Below are positions 39,763 to 46,890 of a stretch of DNA of 46,890 nucleotides, piece by piece. The notes below the pieces were generated by a model that saw nothing but the letters and a program-made list of their open reading frames with translations, was not told where the DNA came from and made no database searches. This DNA comes from Christensenella sp. UBA1685 (GTDB lineage Bacteria > Bacillota > Clostridia > Christensenellales > CAG-138), in contig DCKB01000037.1 in NCBI GenBank assembly GCA_002320595.1, forward strand, positions 1 to 46,890, read 5' to 3'. The first letter of the stretch is position 1, and each line of letters starts with the position of its first letter. The translations under genes and the position numbers were made by a program.

Positions 39763-40926
39763 ATGCTGAAAAACATGAAACGCAGGCTTTGCCGGCTGCT
39801 TTGCCTTGCGCTGCTGCTTTGCCTTCCGCTTCCCGCTTACGCTACCGGGATCACGGTAGGCGGAGGCACAAACGCGGAGCAGGGCGGCACGGGCGAGGAA
39901 GCCGCCTATCAGCCCAGCACGTTGGAGGAACGCTATGGGAAGCCAAATCGCGTGAAGGGATTGACGCTGACGTTGGAGGAAGCGGAATATATCGAAGGAC
40001 ATGCGCTGCTTACGCTCAAATTCCGCAACCGAACCCGGCATGCATACCAGTATGGGCTGCCGTATTTCCTCGAAAAGCGGGGAACGGACGGCAAGTGGTA
40101 CTCCGCACCTGCCGGGAAGGGAAACTACGTTTGGCCGATGATCGGGATGGTCATTCTGCCGGGCAGGAGAGCGGAATTCGAAATTGACCTTCGAGCTCCT
40201 GCATTTTATGACGTACCCGGGCCGGGCGAATATCGAATCGCAAAGGTGGCCGATCGGGTTGACCGGGAAGCGGATAAGGTATTGCTCACGGTTGAATTCA
40301 CCATAGCGGAGAAAAAAACGCTTTATGCAACGAAGCCGGTCTATTTTCGTACAGGCCCCGGCACGAAATACGAGGCGGTCTATGAGCTTGAAGCGGGCGA
40401 AGCCTGCAAGCAGATCGCTAAGAATGGAAAATGGATGCAGGTGGAACTTACAGACGGGCGGCGCGGGTATGTGTTTGCAAAATACCTGACGGAGGACGCG
40501 GCGACGCAATACTACATGCATCCGCTCATCGCGCCGCTCGGGGCGGAAAACATCCGATCCATCTCCGCAACGGACGACCCTGCGAACGACAGGAGCATCC
40601 AAAACCTGGGCGGTGCGGTTCTGAAGGGGCGCGCCGGAACCTGTGTGCATGTAACACTAAAGCGGGCGTATGATTGTTACGCGGTGCGGCTGTATCTGTT
40701 CGGGAATGCATGGGAGGCACAGGCGGCCGCAAACGCACTCAAGCGGATCGATACGATGGTTCCAGACGCGCCTTCCTATACCTATTACCGTATGGGGAAT
40801 GCAATCGTGGAGTGGCGCGCGGACTCATGGTATGATTTCAGCAAGAAGGAGCGCGCATATGCGGAAGCGGTGAACGGGGCTTTTGCGGAGCTCTGTGGCC
40901 CGGCGATCGTTTATCTCATCGGGTGA
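39763..40926 (+). CDS. Secreted SH3-domain protein in the sigma-factor operon
   Basis: The 387-residue protein starts with a signal peptide (RLCRLLCLALLLCLPLPAYA), predicted to be cut near residue 27. Residues 60-185 form a beta-rich, Ig-like region (LTLTLEEAEYIEGHALLTLK), residues 185-245 form a bacterial SH3 domain (PVYFRTGPGTKYEAVYELEA, GYVFAKYL), and the C-terminal part (250-387) is unrecognised. GGAGG lies before the ATG. It shares the SH3 module with the preceding protein, so it may be part of the same envelope-response system. No catalytic motif was found. Confidence 0.75.
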   Translation: MLKNMKRRLCRLLCLALLLCLPLPAYATGITVGGGTNAEQGGTGEEAAYQPSTLEERYGKPNRVKGLTLTLEEAEYIEGHALLTLKFRNRTRHAYQYGLPYFLEKRGTDGKWYSAPAGKGNYVWPMIGMVILPGRRAEFEIDLRAPAFYDVPGPGEYRIAKVADRVDREADKVLLTVEFTIAEKKTLYATKPVYFRTGPGTKYEAVYELEAGEACKQIAKNGKWMQVELTDGRRGYVFAKYLTEDAATQYYMHPLIAPLGAENIRSISATDDPANDRSIQNLGGAVLKGRAGTCVHVTLKRAYDCYAVRLYLFGNAWEAQAAANALKRIDTMVPDAPSYTYYRMGNAIVEWRADSWYDFSKKERAYAEAVNGAFAELCGPAIVYLIG

Positions 40927-40954
40927 ACAAGGAAACACTTGCCAGAGGGGGAAC

Positions 40955-40982
40955 GGCCCCGCAGGATGCTCCCGGCGGGGCC
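40955..40982 (+). terminator. Probable terminator after the sigma operon
   Basis: GGCCCCGC (40955-40962) pairs with GCGGGGCC (40975-40982) around a 12-base loop. The tail is CGCCTTTG, a weak T-run. It lies 29 bases after the stop codon and before the promoter of the next gene. Confidence 0.5.
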
Positions 40983-41000
40983 CGCCTTTGCCGCGCGGCA

Positions 41001-41030
41001 TTGCGCCGGCCGGTCATGCCGTGCTATGAT
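41001..41030 (+). promoter_or_regulatory. Promoter of the NUDIX gene
   Basis: TTGCGC (41001-41006) and TATGAT (41025-41030), the latter with an extended TGC element, are separated by 18 bases. They lie 30 bases upstream of the start codon, after the preceding terminator hairpin. Confidence 0.5.
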
Positions 41031-41059
41031 AGTTCCATAAAATGCCAGGAGGGTGGAGC

Positions 41060-41638
41060 ATGAAGCCGGATTTTTTTGCGGAGCTTACGGCCTATGTGCC
41101 GGCGGATGCGCGCGAGGCGGAGGAGAAGGCCGTGATTCTGGACTATGCGCTGAGGTTCCAGGATACGGTGCTCACGCGGGAAAACCGCGTCGCGCACATC
41201 ACAAGCTCGGCGTTTGTGGTGAATGCGGCGGGAGACAAAACGCTGATGGCGCACCATATCCAGCGCGGCGTTTGGGCGTGGCCGGGCGGCCATGCGGATG
41301 GGGAGGCAAACCTTCTTGCCGTTGCCCTGCGCGAGGCGGAGGAGGAAACCGGCGCTGCGGACCTACGCCCGCTTTCCCCGCACATTGCATCGCTTGATGT
41401 GCTGCATGTGCACGCGCATGTGAAGCACGGCAGATGGGTGAGCACGCATCTGCACCTTTCGGCAGCCTACCTTTTTGTTGCGGACGAGGCTGCGCCGCTT
41501 GCCGCCCGCCCCGGCGAGAACACGGCTGTGGCCTGGTTCCCGCTTGCGCAGATCGACGAAGCGCACTTCGGCGCGGAGGATGCATACCTTTACGGCAAGC
41601 TGGCCGCGCGGGCGCGGGCTTTGCTCGGGAAGGAATGA
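41060..41638 (+). CDS. NUDIX hydrolase
   Basis: The 192-residue protein has the full NUDIX box, G-x5-E-x7-R-E-x2-E-E-x-G, starting at GGHADGEANLLAVALREAEE. Such enzymes hydrolyse nucleoside diphosphates linked to another group, using Mg2+ bound by the Glu residues. LDVLHVHAHVKHGRWVSTHL is a histidine-rich stretch common in the longer members of this subgroup. AGGAGGGTGGAGC precedes the ATG at 41060. It is a single-gene unit between its own promoter and terminator. The substrate is unknown. Confidence 0.88.
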   Translation: MKPDFFAELTAYVPADAREAEEKAVILDYALRFQDTVLTRENRVAHITSSAFVVNAAGDKTLMAHHIQRGVWAWPGGHADGEANLLAVALREAEEETGAADLRPLSPHIASLDVLHVHAHVKHGRWVSTHLHLSAAYLFVADEAAPLAARPGENTAVAWFPLAQIDEAHFGAEDAYLYGKLAARARALLGKE

Positions 41639-41652
41639 ACGAAATGAAAGAA

Positions 41653-41680
41653 GGGGTAGCTCGGAATTGCTGCCCCTCTT
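41653..41680. terminator. Bidirectional terminator between NUDIX and M20 peptidase genes
   Basis: GGGGTAGC (41653-41660) pairs with GCTGCCCC (41669-41676), with one G:T pair and an 8-base loop, followed by TCTTTTC. On the minus strand the stem is followed by TTCTTTC. It lies between two converging genes. Confidence 0.7.
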
Positions 41681-41711
41681 TTCATCAATATGACAATATG
41701 ACATTGGATGC

Positions 41712-42857
41712 TCAGGTCAAATAGCTCAGCAAAAACGAGAGCATCATGCGGAAGCCTGCGGGCAGGCTGGAGAGTTCAATGTACTCTTCCCGCGTATGCG
41801 CGCTCGCCCCGCGGTAAACGCCGGTGCAGACCGCCGGGATGCCAAGCGAGAAAGGAATGTTACAATCCGTGGAACCGGAATGGAAGGACGGCGTGAGCTC
41901 TGCCTCTGCCCGGGTCGCAGCGGCGATGCGCTCCTCCAAAGCCTGCTGACGGGCGGGGTCCACATCTCCCATGCAGGGACGTTCCCCCAAAAGCACAACT
42001 TCCACTTCGATGCCCATGCTGCGGTATGCCGCAACGATGCTTTCAAACATGGCTTTCATCTTTTCCAGGCAGGCGCGGGAATCCGAACGGTATTCAAAGA
42101 GCATGGATGCTTCCTGCGCGATGGTGTTCACGGAGGTTCCGCCTTCGATCATGCCGACGTTGTAGGTGGTTTTGCTGTCACCTTCGGCGGGCGGCTTCAC
42201 GGCGTAAAGCGTGTCGATCATGGAAGCAAGGAGATGGATTGCGTTGCGGTTACCGAATGCGCCGAAGGAATGGCCGCCCTCGGTGCGCACGGTGACGCGA
42301 TAGCGCGCGCTGCCGACTGCCTTGTTGCAAATGCCTCCGAGCCCGCCGTCAAACGAGACGACTTCCCGCACGCGGCCCGCATAATCCTGCATCAGCCGGC
42401 GGCACCCCTTGAGGTTGCCGAGCCCTTCCTCACAGGAATTTGCCACGAACAGAAAGCCGCAATCCGCCGTTTGCGGCTGCATGCGGAAGTAACGCGCGGC
42501 AAGCATCAGCGCTGCAAGGTTTGCCGTATCATCCCCAACGCCGGGGCAGAAGAGCCGGTCGCCTTCCCGGTGCAGAGGCATGGGGGTGAGGTCCGGGAAA
42601 ACGGTATCCGTGTGCGCCATAAATACCACAACCTCACAGCCGGGCGTGCAGTTCACGGGCGCGATGACGTTTTGCGCTGCATCAACGGTCACATCCGGGA
42701 ATCCATTTTTTTCAAACCAGGCTTTTACAAACTGCGCACGCTGCGCTTCCTGATGGGAAGGGGCGGGAATCCCGCAAAGCGTTTCAATCAATTCGATCAG
42801 CGCGGTTTCATTTTCCGCCGCATAGCGGCGGGCAGAGGCCTCCAGTCCGCGTTCCAT
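41712..42857 (-). CDS. M20-family metallopeptidase (peptidase T-like)
   Basis: The 381-residue enzyme has the metal ligands of the M20 fold: FMAHTDTVFPD, where HxD is the first zinc pair, GVGDDTANLAALML with the bridging aspartate, NSCEEGLGN with the catalytic Glu pair, and the C-terminal histidine in FHSGSTDCN. The middle part (GGHSFGAFGNRNAIHLLASM) is the dimerisation domain. I chose the ATG at 42857 with GGAGGG eight bases upstream. It probably cleaves small peptides or N-acyl amino acids in the cytoplasm. It is downstream of an HxlR regulator on the same strand. Confidence 0.86.
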   Translation of the reverse strand: MERGLEASARRYAAENETALIELIETLCGIPAPSHQEAQRAQFVKAWFEKNGFPDVTVDAAQNVIAPVNCTPGCEVVVFMAHTDTVFPDLTPMPLHREGDRLFCPGVGDDTANLAALMLAARYFRMQPQTADCGFLFVANSCEEGLGNLKGCRRLMQDYAGRVREVVSFDGGLGGICNKAVGSARYRVTVRTEGGHSFGAFGNRNAIHLLASMIDTLYAVKPPAEGDSKTTYNVGMIEGGTSVNTIAQEASMLFEYRSDSRACLEKMKAMFESIVAAYRSMGIEVEVVLLGERPCMGDVDPARQQALEERIAAATRAEAELTPSFHSGSTDCNIPFSLGIPAVCTGVYRGASAHTREEYIELSSLPAGFRMMLSFLLSYLT

Positions 42858-42889
42858 GTTCTTACCCTCCTGTTTGATTGCAATGAAGT

Positions 42890-43222
42890 TCAATAAAGTT
42901 CGGCCATGCTCCAATCCTCAAGCGCTTCGAGGATCGGCATCAGCGTTTCAGCGCGCGGAGTAAGGCTGTATTCCACGCGCACGGGGACTTCGAGGTATTC
43001 CTGCCGTGCGATGAGCCCGTCCTGCTCCAGTTCCTTGAGCGCAGCTGCAAGCACAGTGTTCGACACGCCGTCCAGGCTTTTGCGCAGCGCATTATAGCGC
43101 GAGGTACCGTTGTTATGCAGCGAACAGAGAATCTGCATCTTCCATTTGCCGCCGATCAACCCGAGCGCGCGGTTCAGCGGGCAGGTTTCCATGCAGGGGC
43201 AGTTGGCGTGAATGCTCTCCAT
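42890..43222 (-). CDS. HxlR-family transcriptional regulator
   Basis: The 110-residue protein is a typical winged-helix HxlR protein: CPLNRALGLIGGKWKMQILC near residues 14-33, NALRKSLDGVSNTVLAAALK (recognition helix), and DGLIARQEYLEVPVRVEYSL (wing). HxlR proteins often sense reactive electrophiles through a conserved cysteine; cysteines at about residues 8 and 10 and 14 are present here. It is 33 bases upstream of the peptidase gene and divergent from the LysE gene, so it may regulate both. Confidence 0.9.
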   Translation of the reverse strand: MESIHANCPCMETCPLNRALGLIGGKWKMQILCSLHNNGTSRYNALRKSLDGVSNTVLAAALKELEQDGLIARQEYLEVPVRVEYSLTPRAETLMPILEALEDWSMAELY

Positions 43223-43263
43223 GCGGTAAGCACCTCCTGAGTTAGTCAGAAAAAGGTTCGTTC

Positions 43264-43291
43264 TTGCGCAACTGAAAAAAGATATTATAAT
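43264..43291 (+). promoter_or_regulatory. Promoter of the LysE-type exporter
   Basis: TTGCGC (43264-43269) and a perfect TATAAT (43286-43291) are separated by 16 bases. It lies in the divergent gap between the HxlR and exporter genes. The exporter gene has GAAGGA upstream of its ATG. Confidence 0.55.
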
Positions 43292-43334
43292 AATAGCAGA
43301 TAAGAAAAACGGAGTAAAGAAGGAAAACGGTTTT

Positions 43335-43952
43335 ATGGAATTCTACCTGCAAGGGCTGACCATTGGGCTTGCCTACGTGGCACCCATCGGCCTGCAAAAC
43401 CTGTTCGTGATTAACTCCGCGCTCACCCAAAAGCGCGGGCGGGCATATTTGACGGCGCTGATCGTCACGTTCTTCGATGTTACGCTGATGCTCGCGTGCT
43501 TCTTTGGCGTGGGTGCGCTGATGGAACGGTTCCGCTGGCTGCAACTGGGGGTGCTGCTCGTGGGGAGCCTCATCGTCTGCTGGATTGGAATTGGGCTGCT
43601 GCGGAGCAAGGCTACGCTTGATACGAGCCGGGCGGACGTGAACATGCCGGTTTTGAAGCTTGCCGGAAAGGCGTGCGTAGTAACCTGGTTTAACCCGCAG
43701 GCGCTCATTGATGGCACAATGCTTTTCGGCGCGTTTCACGCCTCGCTGCCTGCCGGGTTGGAGCTTCCCTTTGTGATGGGGGCCGCTTCCGCATCCATCC
43801 TGTGGTTTTCCGGCATTACCACGCTGATTACGCTTTTCAGCGCAAAATTCAACGACAAGGTGCTGCGTGTCATTAATATCGTTTGTGGCTGCGTCATCAT
43901 TTTCTATGGCTTGAAGCTGTTGTATAGTTTTATCCAAATGATTGCGGGGTAA
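43335..43952 (+). CDS. LysE-family amino-acid exporter
   Basis: The 205-residue membrane protein has six hydrophobic segments and the LysE/ArgO N-terminus (GLTIGLAYVAPIGLQNLFVI, with the conserved PIGxQN). TWFNPQALIDGTMLFGAF is the second conserved region with the Asn-Pro pair. Such proteins export basic or other amino acids from the cytoplasm. It is divergent from the HxlR-peptidase unit, which suggests that amino acids freed from peptides may be exported when in excess; this is inference. A strong terminator follows. Confidence 0.88.
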   Translation: MEFYLQGLTIGLAYVAPIGLQNLFVINSALTQKRGRAYLTALIVTFFDVTLMLACFFGVGALMERFRWLQLGVLLVGSLIVCWIGIGLLRSKATLDTSRADVNMPVLKLAGKACVVTWFNPQALIDGTMLFGAFHASLPAGLELPFVMGAASASILWFSGITTLITLFSAKFNDKVLRVINIVCGCVIIFYGLKLLYSFIQMIAG

Positions 43953-43969
43953 AAACGGACGGCGAACGC

Positions 43970-44014
43970 AAGGAGGGCGGCGGTTCCAAAGGGGAAACCA
44001 CCGCCCTCCTTGTA
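43970..44014. terminator. Strong bidirectional terminator
   Basis: AAGGAGGGCGG (43970-43980) pairs with CCGCCCTCCTT (44001-44011), and the inner GGTT/AACC pairing extends the stem, with a loop near 43986-43995. TGTATTTTTGG follows on the plus strand. It separates the exporter from the converging alcohol dehydrogenase gene. Confidence 0.8.
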
Positions 44015-44030
44015 TTTTTGGCTTTATTAA

Positions 44031-45122
44031 TTATTGGAAAATCTCTGCATAGAGCTCTTCAAAATGGGATGCATCCACCGGGGTGCCGGTGTTGCGCGCG
44101 CCGCCCTGCGCAGCCGTCTGCTCAGCCCAAAGGGGGAACATCGTGCGGTCCGGCGTAAAGTCGATCGGGCAATTGCGCTGCACATAAGCCGCCAGTTCCG
44201 CCTGCGACATACCAAGCGCGCCAAGCGCCGTAGCAAGGCGCTCCGGCCGGTAGGCGGCAAGCTCCTTCAGATACATCGGCAGCACGAAAGCGTTCGCAAG
44301 GCCATGCGGCGTGCCGTGGAAGTAGGTGAGCGGATAGGCGATGGAGTGCATGAGGGTTGTGCCCGTATGGGAAATCGCAACGCCGCCGAGCAACGAAATA
44401 AGCATCAGCTCATCCCGAAGGGAAGCCACATCGCCCAGCTCAAGCTGCGGCATCAGCTTTCCAAACCGTTCGAGCGCATGAAAGCTCAGCGCATCGGTAA
44501 GGGGAGATGCCTTCACGGAAATCACGCTTTCAAAGCAGTGCGTGAACGCATCCATCGCAGTGCTCCGCGTAATGGCAAGGGGGAGGCTGTCGGTATACGT
44601 TGGGTCAAGCAGCGCGAGGCAGGGATAGGTTTGGAGACTCCCAAAAGAGCGCTTGGTTTTCACCGTGTGCCATGTCATCACGGACCACGGCGTTGCTTCG
44701 CTTCCGGTGCCGGAGGTAGTGGGGACGGCGACGATGGGCAGAACCCCGCTTTCATACGAGTTTGTAAAAAGCTGTTCCGCGGGAATATCGTTTGCAGCAA
44801 ATACGGCAACGGCCTTTGCCGCATCAAGCGGTGAGCCGCCGCCGATGCCGATGATGAAATCCGCATGAAACGCGCGCGCCTGTGCGCCAACCGCCCGGCA
44901 CTGCTCTACATCGGGGTTGTTGCCGATTCCCTCAAACACACTGCATTCGATCTTTTGATGGGTAAGCGCTGCAATTACATCTGCAAGCGCACCGCTTGCG
45001 CGGCCGGAATGCTTGCCTGTTACAATAAACGCACGTTCGCCCAAACGCAGCGCCGCACCGTTGTTTTGCACTGCGCCGCGCCCAAAACGGATTTTTGTGG
45101 GAAAATGAAATCCAAATTCCAT
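44031..45122 (-). CDS. Iron-containing alcohol dehydrogenase
   Basis: The 363-residue enzyme belongs to the Fe-ADH family, using NAD(P). GIGGGSPLDAAKAVAV near residue 95 binds the dinucleotide, PTTSGTGSEATPWSVM follows, and the iron ligands sit in ITRSTAMDAFTHCFES (Asp and His) and in ISHTGTTLMHSIAYP and YFHGTPHGLANAFVLP (His). The N-terminal FGFHFPTKIRFGRGAV is typical. It could oxidise butanol or 1,3-propanediol-type alcohols or work in the reducing direction; the substrate is unknown. It has a promoter that overlaps the end of the preceding gene. Confidence 0.9.
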   Translation of the reverse strand: MEFGFHFPTKIRFGRGAVQNNGAALRLGERAFIVTGKHSGRASGALADVIAALTHQKIECSVFEGIGNNPDVEQCRAVGAQARAFHADFIIGIGGGSPLDAAKAVAVFAANDIPAEQLFTNSYESGVLPIVAVPTTSGTGSEATPWSVMTWHTVKTKRSFGSLQTYPCLALLDPTYTDSLPLAITRSTAMDAFTHCFESVISVKASPLTDALSFHALERFGKLMPQLELGDVASLRDELMLISLLGGVAISHTGTTLMHSIAYPLTYFHGTPHGLANAFVLPMYLKELAAYRPERLATALGALGMSQAELAAYVQRNCPIDFTPDRTMFPLWAEQTAAQGGARNTGTPVDASHFEELYAEIFQ

Positions 45123-45154
45123 ATAAACCTCCGGGATGGCATCAATAATGCATA

Positions 45155-45183
45155 ATTATACCATCACGAAAACGGTTTAGCAA
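45155..45183 (-). promoter_or_regulatory. Promoter of the alcohol dehydrogenase gene
   Basis: On the minus strand, TTGCTA (45183-45178) and a perfect TATAAT (45160-45155) are separated by 17 bases. The -35 box overlaps the stop codon of the upstream SGNH hydrolase gene, so the dehydrogenase can be expressed independently of it. Confidence 0.65.
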
Positions 45184-45878
45184 GCAGTTGCGGGATTGTT
45201 GTTGACAAAATCCGTAAACGCCTGAAATACAAGTTTATAACCGGCTTCGCTGGGATGCACGCCGTCAATGCAAATGAGATCCCGGAAACGGGGTTGGTCA
45301 AGAAAATAGCCGCGCACATCCACAAGCGGACATCCTGTTTCCTCTGCGATACGCACAATGGCGTTGGAATACGATTCGTGAAAGCGGTAGATTCGCTGCA
45401 CATCTCCGAGCCAGCGAAGGATCTGCTTTGGGTCGTTTCCATTGCGCCCGAGGAAGGCGAGGTACCGCTCCGCGTCAATGGGCGGGAGCGTCATCAGCAC
45501 GGGCTGGATATTCGCCCGCTTGAGGTCTCGCACCATACTGTGATAGGTTTCTTTAAAATGGGAAAGCCGTGTGAGCGGTTCGTGCTCCGATTCCGGAAGA
45601 ACGGAGATTTCGTTCCACTTAAAGTTGCAATCGTTCCCGCCGAATTCGACGAGCGCATAATCGCATGCAACGCCCTGATCCAAATCCTGGCGAAGCAGGG
45701 AATAGCCCTTGTCTACCGTGATGCCGAAACGAGAGCGGTTTTCTGTTTCTATGCTGAATTTTTCGCGGAATTTTGCAAGGTATTCCTCCATCAGCGCGTG
45801 GTAGCGGTACGCGCGGTCGATCACCGTGCCCTTCATAACGGAATCCCCGTAAATCCTTGCCTGCATTGCTTCTTTCAT
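45177..45878 (-). CDS. SGNH/GDSL-type hydrolase
   Basis: The 233-residue protein has the blocks of the SGNH esterase superfamily: block I IYGDSVMKG near residues 8-16 (catalytic Ser), block III VEFGGNDCNF near residue 95 (oxyanion Gly-Asn), and block V DGVHPSEAGYKLVF near the C-terminus (catalytic Asp and His). There is no signal peptide, so it is probably cytoplasmic. I chose the ATG at 45878, with GGAGG eight bases upstream. The substrate may be an ester of a sugar or lipid, but cannot be told from the sequence. Confidence 0.85.
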   Translation of the reverse strand: MKEAMQARIYGDSVMKGTVIDRAYRYHALMEEYLAKFREKFSIETENRSRFGITVDKGYSLLRQDLDQGVACDYALVEFGGNDCNFKWNEISVLPESEHEPLTRLSHFKETYHSMVRDLKRANIQPVLMTLPPIDAERYLAFLGRNGNDPKQILRWLGDVQRIYRFHESYSNAIVRIAEETGCPLVDVRGYFLDQPRFRDLICIDGVHPSEAGYKLVFQAFTDFVNNNPATAC

Positions 45879-45932
45879 ATGTGCCACCTCCTGTGCCATA
45901 GTATATCCAAATTTCGTTAATAGTTTCGCCAA

Positions 45933-45955
45933 AATCTAGTATTAAATACTAGATT
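45933..45955. promoter_or_regulatory. 23-bp perfect palindrome in the divergent region
   Basis: The arms AATCTAGTATT (45933-45943) and AATACTAGATT (45945-45955) are exact reverse complements around a single A. It lies in the 192-base gap between the SGNH hydrolase (minus) and the DUF1836 gene (plus). With no T-run and its divergent setting, an operator is more likely than a terminator. The adjacent DUF1836 protein or an unseen regulator may bind it. Confidence 0.65.
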
Positions 45956-45996
45956 AATTAGATTATAATATTGAACTATTGCAAAGTCAAGTAAGA

Positions 45997-46026
45997 TTGA
46001 CGGTTTTTGCCATCATATGCTATACT
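45997..46026 (+). promoter_or_regulatory. Promoter of the DUF1836 gene
   Basis: TTGACG (45997-46002) and TATACT (46021-46026), with an extended TGC before it, are separated by 18 bases. It lies 45 bases upstream of the start codon, which has GGGAGGAAGAAC before it. Confidence 0.65.
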
Positions 46027-46070
46027 TTTAAAAATGTGCGCCGGAGGGTGTGCAGACTGGGAGGAAGAAC

Positions 46071-46679
46071 ATGCGGATCACGCCGGAACAGGCAAGTGCA
46101 TTTCATTGCCCTCGGTGGGAAGAACTGCCCAAACTCCTGCTTTACATGGATCAGGTAATCCTGGTGCTGGAGGAGGCGCTTTCCCTGTTTGTGGAGGAAA
46201 AAGAGAACGTTGTGACTTCCACGATGATCAACAACTATGTAAAGCAAAAGGTAATCCTGCCGCCCGTTCAGAAAAAATATGGTCGGGAGCAGCTTGCGCA
46301 GCTCATGGTCGTCTGCCTGCTGAAAAAGGTGCTTTCCATCAATGAGATTGCCGGCTTGATGGAACTGATGATTGCACGGTTTTCCCCGCAGGAGGCGTAC
46401 GACAGCTTTTGCAGCGCGTTGGAGAATGCGCTTGTGAAAGCGTTTACGCATAAGGAATGGGTGGCGCCTCCGGCTGCAGAGGGGGGAGAAGCGGCGGTTG
46501 TGGCGCAAAGCGCGGCGCTTGCGGCACTAATGGGAAAACTCGTTGTGGAAGATTGCCTTGCCGCAGCGGCTCCCGCAAAGCCCGCCCCACCGCAAAAAAA
46601 GCCCGCTGCAAAGGCGCAGGCGCAAAAAGGTGAGCCTGCGGAGGCGCAAAAGGAACCTGCCGGACAAAATATTAAATAA
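46071..46679 (+). CDS. DUF1836 domain protein with an Ala/Pro/Lys-rich tail
   Basis: The 202-residue protein has a DUF1836 domain at about residues 15-120 (FHCPRWEELPKLLLYMDQVI, VVTSTMINNYVKQKVILPPV, QLAQLMVVCLLKKVLSINEI). The fold resembles a MerR-type helix-turn-helix, and some members act as transcription regulators. The C-terminal 45 residues are low complexity (alanine, proline, lysine, glutamate), probably unstructured. It lies next to the 23-bp palindrome, a possible operator. Function is not known. Confidence 0.82.
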   Translation: MRITPEQASAFHCPRWEELPKLLLYMDQVILVLEEALSLFVEEKENVVTSTMINNYVKQKVILPPVQKKYGREQLAQLMVVCLLKKVLSINEIAGLMELMIARFSPQEAYDSFCSALENALVKAFTHKEWVAPPAAEGGEAAVVAQSAALAALMGKLVVEDCLAAAAPAKPAPPQKKPAAKAQAQKGEPAEAQKEPAGQNIK

Positions 46680-46812
46680 AATGGTAAAAAAGGTTGTCCC
46701 GGGGCGCCGAATTGTAGGTTTGTCAAACATGTTGGACGGTATAGCAACGAAGGAAAAGGTTGGGCGAGCAATACTGTAAAGGGCGCATAGGACGGTTATT
46801 GGAGGCTCTTCG

Positions 46813-46890
46813 ATGCACAGCGAGCTGAGCAGCGAAGTCTGCAAGCGAGTAGAAGCGATGGGAGTCGTAGAAGCGACGCTGATCCTCACG
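46813..46890 (+). CDS. Start of an unknown gene cut by the window edge
   Basis: The frame opens at an ATG at 46813 with GGAGG eight bases upstream and remains open for 26 codons to the edge. It begins MHSELSSEVCKRVEAM. The 133 bases before it hold no recognisable gene or terminator. Too short to identify. Confidence 0.5.
   Translation, partial: MHSELSSEVCKRVEAMGVVEATLILT

Noticed and set aside
46527..46889. Minus-strand open frame of 120 codons at the right edge
   Set aside because: It overlaps the DUF1836 tail antisense, where alanine/lysine-rich coding gives an arginine/leucine-rich shadow. No start signal.
1..46890. CRISPR arrays, tRNA and rRNA genes
   Set aside because: No regularly spaced repeats of the right length, no cloverleaf with a T-loop consensus, and no rRNA-like conserved stretch was seen. 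A covariance-model search could still find something missed.

Overview
The window looks like a chromosomal contig from a fairly GC-rich member of the Firmicutes, probably an uncultured gut-type Clostridia. This rests on the gene repertoire (PotABCD under an XRE-cupin regulator, OppABC plus a fused OppDF, a single-chain PurL of about 1230 residues, a DUF1836 protein), on strong AGGAGG-type ribosome binding sites, on frequent GTG and TTG starts, and on sigma-A-like promoters. No rRNA, tRNA or CRISPR is visible, so the taxonomy is inference.

Layout. Bases 1-1660 are AT-rich and unlike the rest. They hold the tail of an unknown gene, a phage-type Dam-family DNA adenine methylase with its own promoter, and a decayed acetyltransferase, and they look like the edge of a prophage or other mobile island. 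Bases 1679-6290 (minus strand) are a polyamine uptake operon, potABCD, led by an XRE-cupin regulator whose promoter is flanked by two palindromes. Bases 6370-7402 hold a small XRE repressor and, divergently, a frameshifted Sel1-like membrane gene. Bases 7442-9650 (minus) are a KdpDE-like two-component system without any kdpABC genes. Bases 9911-17514 (plus) are an oligopeptide ABC transporter (OppA, a hairpin, OppB, OppC, fused OppDF) followed by a small membrane protein and an amidohydrolase. Bases 17692-19465 hold a broken macrodomain gene and a von Willebrand A protein. Bases 19517-21866 (minus) are a TetR-ATPase-permease exporter operon with a double operator.

Bases 21919-36435 are the main feature: an apparent eleven-gene purine operon, purE-purC-purF-purM-purN-purO-like-purH(AICARFT only)-purD-purL-folD-guaB. 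It is preceded by a GntR/UTRA regulator gene whose consensus promoter is followed by two GGTAnTACC palindromes. The operon converts PRPP to XMP except for the PurK and PurB steps, which must be encoded elsewhere or be dispensable. The last two IMP steps are done by separate proteins, a stand-alone AICAR transformylase and an archaeal-type (PurO-like) IMP cyclohydrolase, rather than by a bifunctional PurH. FolD can supply the 10-formyl-THF needed by PurN and PurH, and GuaB commits IMP to GMP.

Bases 36436-36684 carry four near-perfect hairpins and no gene. Bases 36685-46890 are a mosaic of small units: an XRE regulator between two small membrane proteins with a perfect operator palindrome on the promoter; a GNAT acetyltransferase; an ECF sigma factor with an SH3-domain anti-sigma-like protein and a secreted SH3 protein; a NUDIX hydrolase; an HxlR regulator with an M20 peptidase, divergent from a LysE exporter; an iron alcohol dehydrogenase; an SGNH hydrolase; a DUF1836 protein; and the start of one more gene.

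The best candidates for something undescribed are the GntR/UTRA control of the whole purine operon, the split PurO-like/AICARFT ending of the pathway, and the hairpin cluster after guaB.
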